A stretch of 64,000 bases of DNA from Opitutaceae bacterium EW11 (GTDB lineage Bacteria; Verrucomicrobiota; Verrucomicrobiia; Opitutales; Opitutaceae): NCBI GenBank assembly GCA_003054665.1, contig QAYY01000012.1, forward strand, positions 1-64,000, given 5' to 3'. Made by a program: the position numbers and the translations under genes. The notes under the pieces were generated by a model. It saw only the letters and a list, made by a program, of their open reading frames with translations. It did not search any database and was not told the origin of the DNA. Shown piece by piece: positions 25,939-35,833 of this stretch. Each line of letters begins with the position of its first letter. The first letter of the stretch is position 1.

Positions 25939-27111
25939 TTAATCGGAATACTGGACGCGGATGGGGGCGTTCAGGCGCGCCACCCACGCGGAGAGGTAGG
26001 CGTTCCAGGCGTCCTTCGAGGCGATTTCGCCTGCGCGGTCCCAGGCGGCGCCGGCGTAATACCGGAGCGGTTTGCCGGAGACGGCCTTGGCAAGGATCAG
26101 GTTGTCCGCGGAGTTGGCGGCGAATCCGCCGCATTCTCCGGCCGGGAGCACGACGGCGGTACCGAGCTGGCCGTCTTTCGGATACTGTTCCCAGTAGGAA
26201 AGGAAGCCGTCCTTCTGGTCCTTCGTCACAGCGCCGTTGGTCTTGTGTTTGGTGATACCGATCGCGATCGGCACCTCGGTTTTGCCCTCGATCGAGAAGG
26301 TGCTCTCGACGCAGTCGAGCTGATGGCCGGCGTCGACCGTGAACCGCTTCACCTCGGAGACCTTGGCGCCGGCGGCGTCCCAGGTGCCGTACGAGAGTTC
26401 GAACACGGCGCGAATCGGGCCGTTGGCGAGGACTTTCCAGGTCTTGTAATTGGCCGAGACGTACAGGTTCTTGCCGTCCCACACGCCCAGGCCGCCCGTG
26501 CCCCGGGCTGTGCCGACGTCGTACAGGTCGAGCCCTTCGCCCGTGTCGGTGTGATACGCGTCGTGACCCTTCAGATACCAGCGGTCCACGATCGGATAGC
26601 TCACGCGCTTGGCCCAGACATCGATGCCGCTGCTGATCATGCGGCTTTTACCGGCCGCGGGCGTATCCAAACCGGGACCGTACATGCGGTGGGCAACCTT
26701 GTCGTTTTCCCAGGCAAAATCGTCGAGGCGCTCCGGAACGTAGCGGGCAAACACCTTGGCCGGAAACGGCGGCACCGGTTCGCTCGTTTTTTCGACGGTG
26801 AATTTCGCCGTCTTCTCGCCGGCCGCAAAATCGTGCTGGAAGACCAGTTCGTCGTATTTCGCCGGGCGTTCGTCCGGATTGAAATTCGTGACCTGGGCCG
26901 GAACGATCTTCCCTTTCGCATCGCGGACGACCACGTGGTCGATGAGCACGTCGGGTATCCGCTGCCGCACTTCGCTGAACGGAATGACAATTGTCTCGGC
27001 GGGGCGGGCGGCGGCGAGGTCGTGGGTGACGGTGACGGTGAATTTGTCGGCGGCACGCAAACCCAACGGAAGCGCGGCGGCCAACAAGAGGAGCACGGGT
27101 TGGAATTTCAT
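25939..27111 (-). CDS. Exported DUF4861-like protein
   Basis: Exported 390-residue protein. The ATG at 27111 gives a clean signal peptide (MKFQPVLLLLAAALPLGLRA); the frame is open 74 codons upstream but not protein-like there. Conserved-looking segments include VAHRMYGPGLDTP, YPIVDRWYLKGHDAYH and GLDLYDVGTARGTGGLGVWDG, typical of the DUF4861 family seen in pectin and rhamnogalacturonan loci. The enzymatic activity is not established from sequence. It follows the GH43 gene by 34 bp and probably shares its transcript. Confidence 0.8.
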   Translation of the reverse strand: MKFQPVLLLLAAALPLGLRAADKFTVTVTHDLAAARPAETIVIPFSEVRQRIPDVLIDHVVVRDAKGKIVPAQVTNFNPDERPAKYDELVFQHDFAAGEKTAKFTVEKTSEPVPPFPAKVFARYVPERLDDFAWENDKVAHRMYGPGLDTPAAGKSRMISSGIDVWAKRVSYPIVDRWYLKGHDAYHTDTGEGLDLYDVGTARGTGGLGVWDGKNLYVSANYKTWKVLANGPIRAVFELSYGTWDAAGAKVSEVKRFTVDAGHQLDCVESTFSIEGKTEVPIAIGITKHKTNGAVTKDQKDGFLSYWEQYPKDGQLGTAVVLPAGECGGFAANSADNLILAKAVSGKPLRYYAGAAWDRAGEIASKDAWNAYLSAWVARLNAPIRVQYSD

Positions 27112-27145
27112 GGGAATCAAACGAGGTTCGAAAAGTGAGACGCTG

Positions 27146-28795
27146 CTACGGCCCGATGCGGAACCACGCGAAATCGGCGTGCGCATCAGCATCCGAGTTC
27201 GCTTTCTGGTTCCCAGCGGCCGCGAACAAACCGACCTTTGCGCCCACCCAGCGGGAAGGCACCGCCTCGAACGTGCCCGGCACGTCCGTGTACTCGGCTC
27301 CGTCGAGACTGTAGGAAAAGGTGCATTTCGCACCGTCGCCGACCCTCACGCGCAACCAAACCGGTTTCCCGGGCTCGACGGCGGCGACGACCGTTTCCTC
27401 CTGCCGGTCGGAGTTTGCCGCATCGTGATGCACCGCGAAGCACAGCTCGTCGCGAGGGGACGCGTGCCGGACTCCGATCCAGGCGTAGTCGAAGCCGAAT
27501 ACAATCAGGCCTGCGCAGTCCCCGGCATAGCTCGGCGAGAGGCGCACCTCCGTCGTCGCGGAGAAGCTCGGCGCCGGGAATCTCTGCATCAGAAGCTGGG
27601 GCGCGTGGAAAAGATTCGAGTCGCCCTGAACGCAACGGAGCCGGAGCGAGCCGGGGGCGGCGGAAAGCGAGGCCCACCCGTCTCTCGGGTTCGCCTGCCA
27701 CTGCCAGGCAAGGTTGAGGGACGGACGGTCAAACTCGTCGGTCGTCACGGGCACCGCAATCGGCTGCGCAGGGACGTCGGGCTTCGCGTGAGTCGCGACG
27801 GGCTGTCCCTTGCCGGCGCCGTGCAGGTCCTCTCCCATGACCGGCCAGCCGTCCGTCCACCTCATCGGCTGAAGGTGCACGACGCGTCCGTACGCTCCGC
27901 GGTCCTGGAAATGGAGAAACCAGTCCTGCCCCGATGGCGTGTCGACCCAGGCGCCCTGGTGCGGGCCGTTGATCGCGGTGTTTCCCTGGTCCAACACGAT
28001 CCGGTGTTCGTACGGTCCGTAGATCGACTTGGAGCGAAACACCGCCTGCCACCCGGGCTTCACGCCGCCTGCCGGCGCGAAAACGTAGTAGAACCCGTCG
28101 CGTTTGTAGAGCTTGGGGCCCTCGAGCGTGGTCCAGCCGGGGATCTTGTCCGCGTCGATCACGACTCGCCCTTCGTCGGCGAACTTCGTGCCGTCGGGCG
28201 TGAGCCGCACCACCGTGAGGCGGTTCGAAATCCCAGCGCGGCTCTTTGCCCAAGCGTGGACGAGGTAGAGTCTGCCGTCGTCGTCCCAGAACGGACAGGG
28301 ATCGATCAAACCCTTGCCGGCCTTCACCAGCACCGGTGCCGACCACGGGCCCTCCGGCTTGTCCGCCGTGACGAGATAGATGCCAAAATCCGGGTCGGGA
28401 TAATAGAGCCAGAACTTGCCCGCGTGATGGCGCAAAGCCGGCGCCCAAACACCCTGGCCCGGCCGGTGCGCGGAGTAGAAATCCTCCGGCGCGAGCCGTG
28501 GAAGCGCATGCGCGATCAAGGTCCAGTTCACCAAGTCCCGCGAGTGGAGAATCGGCAAGCCCGGCACATGGCAAAAACTCGAGGAAACCAGGTAGAAATC
28601 GTCCCCCACCCGGATCGCATCCGGGTCGGAGTAGTCGGCGAAAAGCACGGGATTTCGATACTCGCCGTTGCCCAAATCCGGCACCCACGAAGCCGCCGCC
28701 GGCAGTGGCTCCGCCGAGGCGCCGCTCAGGCCGAGAAGGGCAAAGCCGAGCACGGAGAACACGCGGAAACGAACCGAAGACGGGTCAGCACGCAT
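27146..28795 (-). CDS. Exported GH43 glycosidase with C-terminal beta-sandwich
   Basis: A 549-residue exported five-bladed propeller enzyme, arabinofuranosidase/xylosidase type. The catalytic base Asp is in FADYSDPDAIRVGDDFYL, the pKa-setting Asp in GLIDPCPFWDDDGRLYLVHA and the acid Glu in TLEGPKLYKRDGFYYVFAP. A C-terminal domain of about 190 residues (from DEFDRPSLNLAWQWQANP) is the concanavalin-like domain that closes the active site in GH43 beta-xylosidase-like enzymes. Signal peptide at the start. Likely target is arabinan or xylan side chains of pectin; substrate not decided by sequence. Confidence 0.93.
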   Translation of the reverse strand: MRADPSSVRFRVFSVLGFALLGLSGASAEPLPAAASWVPDLGNGEYRNPVLFADYSDPDAIRVGDDFYLVSSSFCHVPGLPILHSRDLVNWTLIAHALPRLAPEDFYSAHRPGQGVWAPALRHHAGKFWLYYPDPDFGIYLVTADKPEGPWSAPVLVKAGKGLIDPCPFWDDDGRLYLVHAWAKSRAGISNRLTVVRLTPDGTKFADEGRVVIDADKIPGWTTLEGPKLYKRDGFYYVFAPAGGVKPGWQAVFRSKSIYGPYEHRIVLDQGNTAINGPHQGAWVDTPSGQDWFLHFQDRGAYGRVVHLQPMRWTDGWPVMGEDLHGAGKGQPVATHAKPDVPAQPIAVPVTTDEFDRPSLNLAWQWQANPRDGWASLSAAPGSLRLRCVQGDSNLFHAPQLLMQRFPAPSFSATTEVRLSPSYAGDCAGLIVFGFDYAWIGVRHASPRDELCFAVHHDAANSDRQEETVVAAVEPGKPVWLRVRVGDGAKCTFSYSLDGAEYTDVPGTFEAVPSRWVGAKVGLFAAAGNQKANSDADAHADFAWFRIGP

Positions 28796-29246
28796 GGGGG
28801 TCGCGGACCGTCAGCGGTGCCGCAACTTCCAGCCAGGGTCAACGCTCCAGCCAGAAAAAAAGCACACGTGTCCGCCCAAAACGGCAAACCGCGGACCGAA
28901 CGGCCGAGAAACGGCTCTGCCGACCTGTCCTCCCGCCGGTGACGCCCACTCCGAACACCGCGGAAAGCCACGGTGGAGGGCGTGGCGCTGTCTGGTCCGC
29001 GCCTCGGCATCGGAATCCGATGCCGGTGAAATACGCCCCGATGCGATGCTCCCGCTTGATCCCCGACCCGCACCACACCCTCCGAGTTGTGGGCGGGGTG
29101 CTCACCCCGCAGCTGCGACGTCGCAAACCGCCGGGTGGGGGCACCCGGCCCACAACAAACCGAGACGAGCACGGCGGCGCGCCCTCCAGCAGGAAGATCC
29201 ACAGAGCCGCCGCCGCCCGTTCTTCCGGCTGCCGCGCGCAGGTCCG
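28796..29246. other. 451-bp intergenic stretch with structured element
   Basis: No gene found between the GH43 start and the GH1 stop, both on the minus strand. It must hold the GH43 promoter, though no clear -10/-35 was seen. It also carries the multi-hairpin element at 29086-29156, where the GH1 transcript would end. Confidence 0.6.
29086..29156. repeat. Cloverleaf-like inverted repeat element, 71 bp
   Basis: An outer 9-bp perfect stem (GTTGTGGGC 29086-29094 with GCCCACAAC 29148-29156) encloses three inner palindromes: GCGGGGT/ACCCCGC at 29093-29110, TGCGACGTCGCA at 29114-29125, and GCCGGGTG/CACCCGGC at 29130-29149. This can fold as a four-way cloverleaf, in DNA or RNA. It resembles REP-type intergenic elements; a possible role as terminator of the GH1 gene is open. 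Confidence 0.6.
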
Positions 29247-30593
29247 TCAGACGAGGGCGTTCGCCTTCATCACTTCGGAGTACCACTTGGCGCTGAGCTT
29301 GGGTGTGCGCTTCTGGGTGGCGAAATCGTTGTACACGATTCCGAAGCGGCGCTGGTAGCCGTCCTCCCACTCGTAGTTGTCCATGAAGCTCCAGAGGAAA
29401 TAGCCCCTCACGGGCACGCCGTCGTGAATGGCGTCGTGCAGTTCGCGGAGACAGTTGCGCACATACTCCCGGCGATGCAGGTCGATCACCTCGCCGTCGA
29501 CGGGCGGAAGGTCGTCGTACCCGGCCCCGTTTTCGGTGATGTAGAGCGGACGATCGCCGTAGAGGTCGGTGACGAGGCGCGTGCCCCAGTACATCGTTTG
29601 CGGCGCCAGCGAAAGCCACGGGCTGTCCGCCCGCGGATGATTGGCTGGAAAGGCCAGACGCTCGTACCGCTGGCCGCGGCGCCCAGCGCGAACGTAGGTG
29701 CCCGTGTAGAGGTTGAGGCCGAGGAAATCCGTCGGCAGCGTGATCAGGTCGAAATCGCCTTTCTGGACGCGCGGAGCGTTGGCCCCGCCGGCGCGGAGGT
29801 ACCGCGGGTGGTAACGTCCGTTGAAGAGCGGCTCGAGCACGCGGGTGTTGTCGTCAATGAACGCTTCCCGGGTCGCGGCGATGTCGCGTTCGGAGGCGGT
29901 CACCGGGATCGAGACCGCGGGGTTGTCGGTCAAGCCGACGCGGGCGCCGCGCCGGCCGTGCTCGCGCACGGCGCGCACGCCGTGGCCGTGGCAGAGGAGC
30001 GCGTGGTGGAAGGTCTGGTTCACCACCGCTTCCGGTTCTTTCGCGCCGGGCGCCTTCAGCCCTGTCCCGTAGCCGAGCCGGGTGAAGCAGAAGATCTCGT
30101 TCAACGTGATCCAGTTTTTCACCCGATCCCCGTAAGCCTTCACGATCGTGTCCGCGTAGTTGCCGAAGGAGTCGACGATGCCGCGTACTCTCCATCCGCC
30201 TTCATCTTCGAGCGACTGGGGCAGGTCCCAATGGAACATCGTGACCCACGGGGTGATGCCCTTGTCGAGCAGCGCATCGATCAAGCGGTTGTAGAAATCG
30301 ATCCCGGGCTGGTTCACCGCACCCCGTCCCTGGGGGTAGATTCGCGGCCAGGCGATGGACAGCCGGTAGTGTTTCACGCCGAGCTTCACCATCAGCGCGA
30401 TGTCGTCCCGGTACCGATGGTAATGGTCACAAGCGACGTCGAGCGTATCGCCGTTGAGGATCTTGCCGGGGACTCTGGAAAACATGTCCCAGACCGAGGG
30501 TCCTTTTCCGTCGTCGAAGGCGGCGCCTTCGATTTGAGGGGCGGCCGTGGCTACGCCCCAGATGAAATTGTGAGGGAATCTGAGCTGAGACAT
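29247..30593 (-). CDS. GH1 beta-glucosidase/beta-galactosidase
   Basis: Cytosolic (beta/alpha)8 retaining glycosidase of 448 residues without signal peptide. The family signature at the start is FPHNFIWGVATAAPQIEGA. Acid/base is Glu166 in ITLNEIF and the nucleophile Glu354 in LYITENGAGYDD; FLWSFMDNYEWEDGY near the end is the aglycone/glycone binding segment. The start at 30593 (MSQLRFPHNF) is chosen on the signature. It would hydrolyse imported beta-linked disaccharides from side-chain degradation. Divergent from the clan GH-A gene at 30842. Confidence 0.95.
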   Translation of the reverse strand: MSQLRFPHNFIWGVATAAPQIEGAAFDDGKGPSVWDMFSRVPGKILNGDTLDVACDHYHRYRDDIALMVKLGVKHYRLSIAWPRIYPQGRGAVNQPGIDFYNRLIDALLDKGITPWVTMFHWDLPQSLEDEGGWRVRGIVDSFGNYADTIVKAYGDRVKNWITLNEIFCFTRLGYGTGLKAPGAKEPEAVVNQTFHHALLCHGHGVRAVREHGRRGARVGLTDNPAVSIPVTASERDIAATREAFIDDNTRVLEPLFNGRYHPRYLRAGGANAPRVQKGDFDLITLPTDFLGLNLYTGTYVRAGRRGQRYERLAFPANHPRADSPWLSLAPQTMYWGTRLVTDLYGDRPLYITENGAGYDDLPPVDGEVIDLHRREYVRNCLRELHDAIHDGVPVRGYFLWSFMDNYEWEDGYQRRFGIVYNDFATQKRTPKLSAKWYSEVMKANALV

Positions 30594-30841
30594 GGGCGTG
30601 GGGGGAGAAGTGTGAGCTCTTCCGGCGGGCCGAAGGCCGCGCCGACCGTGTTGAGAAGCGCGTAGCCTCGCCAATCCGGGTCAAATTCTCACGTTTGAGA
30701 AGATCGTTGCTCGGTGGCAACGGCTCTTCGCGCTTTTCTGCACGCGTCATCGCTTCGGCAACCACCGGCGAACGCCTCTGCCTTCTCCGGCCTCGCGCGC
30801 AGCACACCCAAACCGTACTCTGGCCCGTCCCGCACAAACCG

Positions 30842-33487
30842 ATGCCCCGATCCCTTCTTGCCGCGCTCGCCCTGTCTTCCGCCGCCGCCCTCGGCGCCTC
30901 CGCCTCGCATCTCGCACCGTTCGTCCTCCCGTGGAACGAGGCACCCTCGGGACCCACGAGTCTCTCCGGATGGAATCCCGCGCCCGCCGGCGCAAAGGGC
31001 CCCGTGAGCGTCGACGCGCAGGGCCACTTCGTCGTCGGCGGCGAACGCATACGCTTCCTCGGCGTCAACTTCACCAGTGGATCCAATTTCCCGATACCGG
31101 AGCACGCCGACGCCGTGGCGGCGCGGCTCGCGAGCTTCGGCGTGAACAGCGCCCGCCTTCATCACATGGACCCGTCGTGGAACGAGCTGCCGCTGCTCGA
31201 CTATCCCGGCGGCAGCTCCCGCAAGCTGAACCCCGAGGCCTTCGGCCGGCTCTACCATCTCGTCCAGGCGCTCAAGGCCCACGGCATCTACAGCGACGTC
31301 AATCTCCTCGTCTCCCGCAGTTTCACCGCGCAGGACGGCCTGCCGGCGGAGATCGAGCTGCTCAACTGGAAGGACCAGCACATCCTCGGCTTTTTCCTGC
31401 CCGAAGTGCTGTCGTTGCAGCTGGAATACGCACGGCAGCTGCTCACGACCGAGGGTCCGGGCGGAGGCGCTCCGCTCGTCCGGGATCCCGCCGTGGCGTT
31501 TGTCGAGATCCTCAACGAAAACGGCATCGTGCACAAATGGTACGAGGGCACGCTCGACGAACTTCCGCCCGTCTTCCGCACGCCGCTGCAGCAACGCTGG
31601 ATCGCGTGGTTGCGCCAGCGCTACAAGAGCACCGAGGCGCTCCGCGAAGCCTGGGGCGGCCGGAGCGTGCCCGCGGGCGCGATGGTGGTCGCCCCCGGCA
31701 CGATCGACAACGGCGGAGGTTGGACGCCGCACGTCGCCGCCGGCGCCAAAGCCGAGATTCGCTCCTTCCCGCAGGGCGACGGCCACACGGTCATCCGCGT
31801 GAAGCTCGAGTCGGTCGACGTGAACGCCTGGGAGCAGGCCCGCTTCGGCGTCCGGGGCGTCGCCGTGAAAGAAGGCCAGCTCTACACGCTCAGCTTCAAC
31901 GCCAAGGCGGACCGGGCGGGCAGCTATTACCTGCACCTGGACGTCCCGGGAACCTCCCAGCCCGTTCGCCTCGCCACGATGAAGACAACCGGCACTTGGT
32001 CCCGCCACGAAGTCTCGTTCGTCGCGCCTGCCGGCGGCACGATCGGACTCACTCTCGGCGGCATCAATACTCCCGGCGAATACAACCTGAGCGATCTGAC
32101 GCTCCGCGAGGGCGGCGAACTCCGCGGGGTGGCGAACGGCAGCCTCGAGCTCGGCACCATTCCCGCCATCCCCGGGCTCGCGCGTTCGGGCGGCACGTTC
32201 ACCGCCGAGGCGCAGCGCGACTGGTTCCGTTTTCTCTACGGACTCGAGGAAACGTATTGGAAAACCATGTACAGCTTCGTCAGGGACACCCTCGGCTTCC
32301 GGGGTGTGATCTTCGGATCGATCGTCTCTAACAGCGCCGCCGGAATCCAGTCCCAGCTCGATTCGGTCGATGGGCACTGCTACTGGACCCATCCGCGTTT
32401 CCCCGCGGGCGATTGGGACGAGGAAAAGTGGGTGGTGGAGCCGAAGTCGATGGTCAGCGACCCCTCCGCATCGACCATCGGTCTGCTCGCGAAACAGCGG
32501 GTGCAGGGAAAACCGTTCACCGTGACGGAATACCAGCACAGCTCGCCCAATCCGTTTTCCGCGGAGGCCCCGCTCTTCGCCGCCGCCTACGGCGCGCTCC
32601 AGGACTGGGACGGTATCTGGATGTTCGAATACGGCATACCCCCGGCGCGCGAATCCGTCGCCGGCTACGCCGGAAAGATCCAGGGCTTCTTCGACGACAG
32701 CCAGGATCCGGCCGGGCTCGCCAATTATCTGCTCGCCGCGGCGATGTTCCGCCGGGGGGACGTTTCGCCGGCAAAAGCGGCGGTCGTCGTGCCGATGGGC
32801 AAGGACCGCGAGATCGAACTCATGCGCACGAAGGCCCGCGCCTGGGCCATGCCCGACGCCGCCATGGCCGGCCTGGAGAGCGCCTGGGCGCTCCGGCAGC
32901 GCGTCGCGATGGACGTGAAGGCCGGCAACCAGCCCTACGCGGCTCCTGCCCTGCCCGCGCCCGCTTCGCTCCACGTCGCGGATACAGGAGAACTGATCTG
33001 GGACGCCACCCAAGCCGACCGGGCCGCCCTCCGGGTCGTCACGCCTCGTACGCGCGTCGCGGTCGGCTTCATCGCCGGCCAGCCGGTGGAGCTGGGCGAC
33101 GTCGTGCTCCAGATTCGCGATACGTCCGACAACTGGGCGACCGCCGGCCTGACGATGATCGAAGGCGATTTGTCCGGGAAGAAGGCCGGCCGCGGCCTCA
33201 TTGTCGCCACCGCCCGGGTGGAAAACACGAATCAACACTGGAAAACGCCGCAGCGCGCCTCCCTGGGGAAGAGCTGGGGCGACGCGCCGACGCTGATCGA
33301 AACCGTCTGCGGCGAGCTGACTCTGCCCGTCGCCGCAGCCCGCGTGACGGCGTACGCGCTCGACGAACACGGCCAGCGCGGCAAGCCCGTCACGGTTGAG
33401 AACCGCGACGGACGCGCCGTGCTTCACCTCGGCGAAGAGAGTGCCGGCGCCACGCTCTGGTACGAATTCGCGATCGCGGCGGAATAG
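30842..33487 (+). CDS. Exported clan GH-A glycosidase with inserted CBM-like domain
   Basis: An 881-residue exported enzyme. Signal peptide MPRSLLAALALSSAAALGAS, then a barrel beginning VVGGERIRFLGVNFTSGSN. The clan GH-A acid/base is Glu226 in VEILNENGI and the nucleophile candidate Glu563 in FTVTEYQHSSPNPF. Between them, about residues 285-445, lies a beta-sandwich resembling CBM4/9 (GQLYTLSFNAKADRAGSYYL, LTLGGINTPGEYNLSDLTLR), so the binding module interrupts the barrel. A C-terminal beta domain follows from about residue 720. GH family not certain (GH5-, GH42- or GH2-type relatives). First gene of a four-gene plus-strand set. Confidence 0.85.
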   Translation: MPRSLLAALALSSAAALGASASHLAPFVLPWNEAPSGPTSLSGWNPAPAGAKGPVSVDAQGHFVVGGERIRFLGVNFTSGSNFPIPEHADAVAARLASFGVNSARLHHMDPSWNELPLLDYPGGSSRKLNPEAFGRLYHLVQALKAHGIYSDVNLLVSRSFTAQDGLPAEIELLNWKDQHILGFFLPEVLSLQLEYARQLLTTEGPGGGAPLVRDPAVAFVEILNENGIVHKWYEGTLDELPPVFRTPLQQRWIAWLRQRYKSTEALREAWGGRSVPAGAMVVAPGTIDNGGGWTPHVAAGAKAEIRSFPQGDGHTVIRVKLESVDVNAWEQARFGVRGVAVKEGQLYTLSFNAKADRAGSYYLHLDVPGTSQPVRLATMKTTGTWSRHEVSFVAPAGGTIGLTLGGINTPGEYNLSDLTLREGGELRGVANGSLELGTIPAIPGLARSGGTFTAEAQRDWFRFLYGLEETYWKTMYSFVRDTLGFRGVIFGSIVSNSAAGIQSQLDSVDGHCYWTHPRFPAGDWDEEKWVVEPKSMVSDPSASTIGLLAKQRVQGKPFTVTEYQHSSPNPFSAEAPLFAAAYGALQDWDGIWMFEYGIPPARESVAGYAGKIQGFFDDSQDPAGLANYLLAAAMFRRGDVSPAKAAVVVPMGKDREIELMRTKARAWAMPDAAMAGLESAWALRQRVAMDVKAGNQPYAAPALPAPASLHVADTGELIWDATQADRAALRVVTPRTRVAVGFIAGQPVELGDVVLQIRDTSDNWATAGLTMIEGDLSGKKAGRGLIVATARVENTNQHWKTPQRASLGKSWGDAPTLIETVCGELTLPVAAARVTAYALDEHGQRGKPVTVENRDGRAVLHLGEESAGATLWYEFAIAAE

Positions 33488-33597
33488 TGCCACGACTGGA
33501 TACGCGCCGGCCGGCGGAGTTCGGCCGCGCGTGTCCCACAAAATCGGCGCGCTCGGGCGTTGCCATCCGGCCTCGGCGGGGGAAAGTGCCAGTCTCG

Positions 33598-34641
33598 ATG
33601 CCTTCACTCATCCGCCCCGCCCTTGCCTCGATTGTCCTGCTTGCGGGCGTGTTCTCCGCCCCGGTCGTCCGCGCGGAAACCGGACCCGATCCGGTCGCGC
33701 CCAAACCGCTTTTCCGCGACCCGGTCTTCGACGGAGCCGCCGACACCGTGGTCGTTTGGAATCCGAAGGAGAAAAGCTGGCTGATGTTCTACACCAACCG
33801 GCGCTCCAAAATCGCCACCGTCGATCTCTCGGAAAAGAAGTGGATTCATGGCACGCGCATCGGCATCGCCGAATCGAAGGACGGCGGCACGACCTGGACC
33901 TACCGCGGCGTAGCCAAAATCAACTACGGCCCGGAGGACTACACGCAATGGGCGCCCGAGATCGTCGAGGAGGGCGGCATCTACCACATGTACCTGACGA
34001 TTGTCCCGGGGACGTTCGACAGCTGGAACCATCCTCGCCAGATCGTGCACCTAACCGCGACCGACCTTCTCTCCGACTGGAAATACGAGGGCACGCTCAA
34101 GCTTGCCTCCGACCGCGTGATCGACCCGTGCGTGATCAAGCTTCCGGACGGCACGTGGCGGATGTGGTACAACAACGAGCGCGACAAAAAATCGATCTAC
34201 TACGCGGAAAGCAAAGACCTCTTCGACTGGGAGGACCGCGGGAAAATCACCGGTGCCAACGACCGGCCGGGTGAAGGGCCCAAGGTGTTTCGCTGGAAAA
34301 ACTCGTACTGGCTCCTCGTGGACACGTGGAAGGGCCAGGGCGTGTACAAGTCGTCCGACGCCCTCGCCTGGACGCGCCAGGAGGAAAACCTCCTCGGGAA
34401 ACCCGGGACCGGCGCCGACGACAACGACGTCGGCCGCCACTGCGACGTGGTGGTCAGCGGCGACCGGGCATTTCTCTTCTACTTCACCCATCCCGGCATG
34501 ACGCACGAGGCCGCGAAAACCGACGGCCACGAGCGCACGCGCAGTTCGATCCAAGTCGTCGAACTCCACGAGAAGGACGGCGCGCTCACTTGCGACCGCG
34601 AGACCCCCACCCATGTCCGCCTCCTCCCCCCGTCGCTTTAG
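33598..34641 (+). CDS. Exported GH43-like five-bladed propeller protein
   Basis: Predicted exported glycosidase of 347 residues. Signal peptide ALASIVLLAGVFSAPVVRA. Three propeller motifs fit a GH43-like catalytic triad: PLFRDPVFDGAADTVVVW, RVIDPCVIKLPDGTWRMWYN and PGEGPKVFRWKNSYWLLVD (Asp, Asp, Glu). The propeller repeat is otherwise diverged from the enzyme at 27146, so the family and substrate are tentative. Start at 33598 sets the signal peptide; the frame is open to 33487. The esterase gene begins 27 bp downstream. Confidence 0.8.
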   Translation: MPSLIRPALASIVLLAGVFSAPVVRAETGPDPVAPKPLFRDPVFDGAADTVVVWNPKEKSWLMFYTNRRSKIATVDLSEKKWIHGTRIGIAESKDGGTTWTYRGVAKINYGPEDYTQWAPEIVEEGGIYHMYLTIVPGTFDSWNHPRQIVHLTATDLLSDWKYEGTLKLASDRVIDPCVIKLPDGTWRMWYNNERDKKSIYYAESKDLFDWEDRGKITGANDRPGEGPKVFRWKNSYWLLVDTWKGQGVYKSSDALAWTRQEENLLGKPGTGADDNDVGRHCDVVVSGDRAFLFYFTHPGMTHEAAKTDGHERTRSSIQVVELHEKDGALTCDRETPTHVRLLPPSL

Positions 34642-34668
34642 TCGCTTTCCGACTTCCGACATTTCCCC

Positions 34669-35598
34669 ATGAAAATCCTCGCTCTCCTCGCCTCGCTCGC
34701 CGTCGCCGCATCCGCCTTCGCCGTGGATGTTCTCCCTCTCTGGCCGGGTCAGCCGCCCGGCTCGATCGGCGATGCCGCGTACAAGGAAGAAACGATCCTG
34801 CGCGACAACGACCCGAGCAAGCCGCGCACGGCGAAAGTCGTATCGCCCACCCTGGACGTGTATTTGGCGGCGAAGGACAAGGCCAGCGGCGCCGCCGTCG
34901 TCGTCTGCCCCGGCGGCGGCTACGGATTCCTCGCCGTCGATCACGAGGGCGCCCAGATCGCGAAATGGCTCAACGACGTCGGCATCTCCGCGTTCGTGCT
35001 GAAATATCGCCTGCCGAGCGACGCGATCATGAAGGACAAATCGGTCGGGCCGCTCCAGGATGTGCAGGAAGCCATCCGCACGGTCCGCCGCCGCGCCGCG
35101 GAATGGGGCATCAATCCACAGCGGATCGGCGTCATGGGATTCTCCGCCGGCGGCCACCTCGCCGCCTCCGCCTCGACGCTCTACGCCGATAACGTTTACC
35201 CGTCCGACGGCACGAGCGCCCGTCCGGATTTTTCGATCCTCGTCTACCCGGTCATCTCGATGGAGCTCGGCCTGACTCATGTCGGCTCCCGCAACAATCT
35301 GCTCGGCAAGGAACCGACCGTCGCGCTGGTGAAGCATTTCTCCCTGGAACAGCAGGTCAACGCGGACACGCCGCCGGCCTTTCTCATCCACTCCGAGGAC
35401 GACACCACCGTTCCGATCGAGAACAGCATCCAGTATTTCCTGGCCCTAAAGAAAGCCCGCGTCCCCGCCGAACTGCATGCGTATCCGGTCGGCGGGCACG
35501 GCTATGGGCTCGGTCAGATCCCTGGCAAACCCAGCCAGTGGCCCGATGCGCTGAAAGCCTGGCTGAAGTCGCGGGGCCTGCTCGAAGCCGCGAAATAG
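34669..35598 (+). CDS. Exported alpha/beta-hydrolase, acetyl-esterase-like
   Basis: A 309-residue exported serine hydrolase. Signal peptide MKILALLASLAVAASAFAVD. The oxyanion turn is VVVCPGGGYGFLAVDHEG, the nucleophile Ser sits in GVMGFSAGGHLAA, the acid Asp in HSEDDTTVP and the His in YPVGGHGYGLG. This pattern is that of xylan/pectin-type acetyl esterases (BD-FAE/AXE-like). In this locus it would deacetylate pectin or side-chain sugars so the glycosidases can act. Preceded by a glycosidase gene at 27 bp. Confidence 0.9.
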   Translation: MKILALLASLAVAASAFAVDVLPLWPGQPPGSIGDAAYKEETILRDNDPSKPRTAKVVSPTLDVYLAAKDKASGAAVVVCPGGGYGFLAVDHEGAQIAKWLNDVGISAFVLKYRLPSDAIMKDKSVGPLQDVQEAIRTVRRRAAEWGINPQRIGVMGFSAGGHLAASASTLYADNVYPSDGTSARPDFSILVYPVISMELGLTHVGSRNNLLGKEPTVALVKHFSLEQQVNADTPPAFLIHSEDDTTVPIENSIQYFLALKKARVPAELHAYPVGGHGYGLGQIPGKPSQWPDALKAWLKSRGLLEAAK

Positions 35599-35833
35599 CG
35601 CATCCCGTTCGAACCTCGCTTGCCGGTGCTCCGGCGCTTGCGGGTGGCGCGACACGTCCCTGTGGCGCGCAAAGCGTCGGATCTGCGTTCTGCGCGGGCT
35701 TCGCAGGAGGATCGTCGGAGCGGGGGCGTTCTCACGGTTTCGATACGGCCGCCGAACCACGGCTCGGGCTTCTGGTCGTTGCGCGCGCGGCGCCCACGGC
35801 ACGGGAGGAACAACTCATGCGCCAAACACTTTC

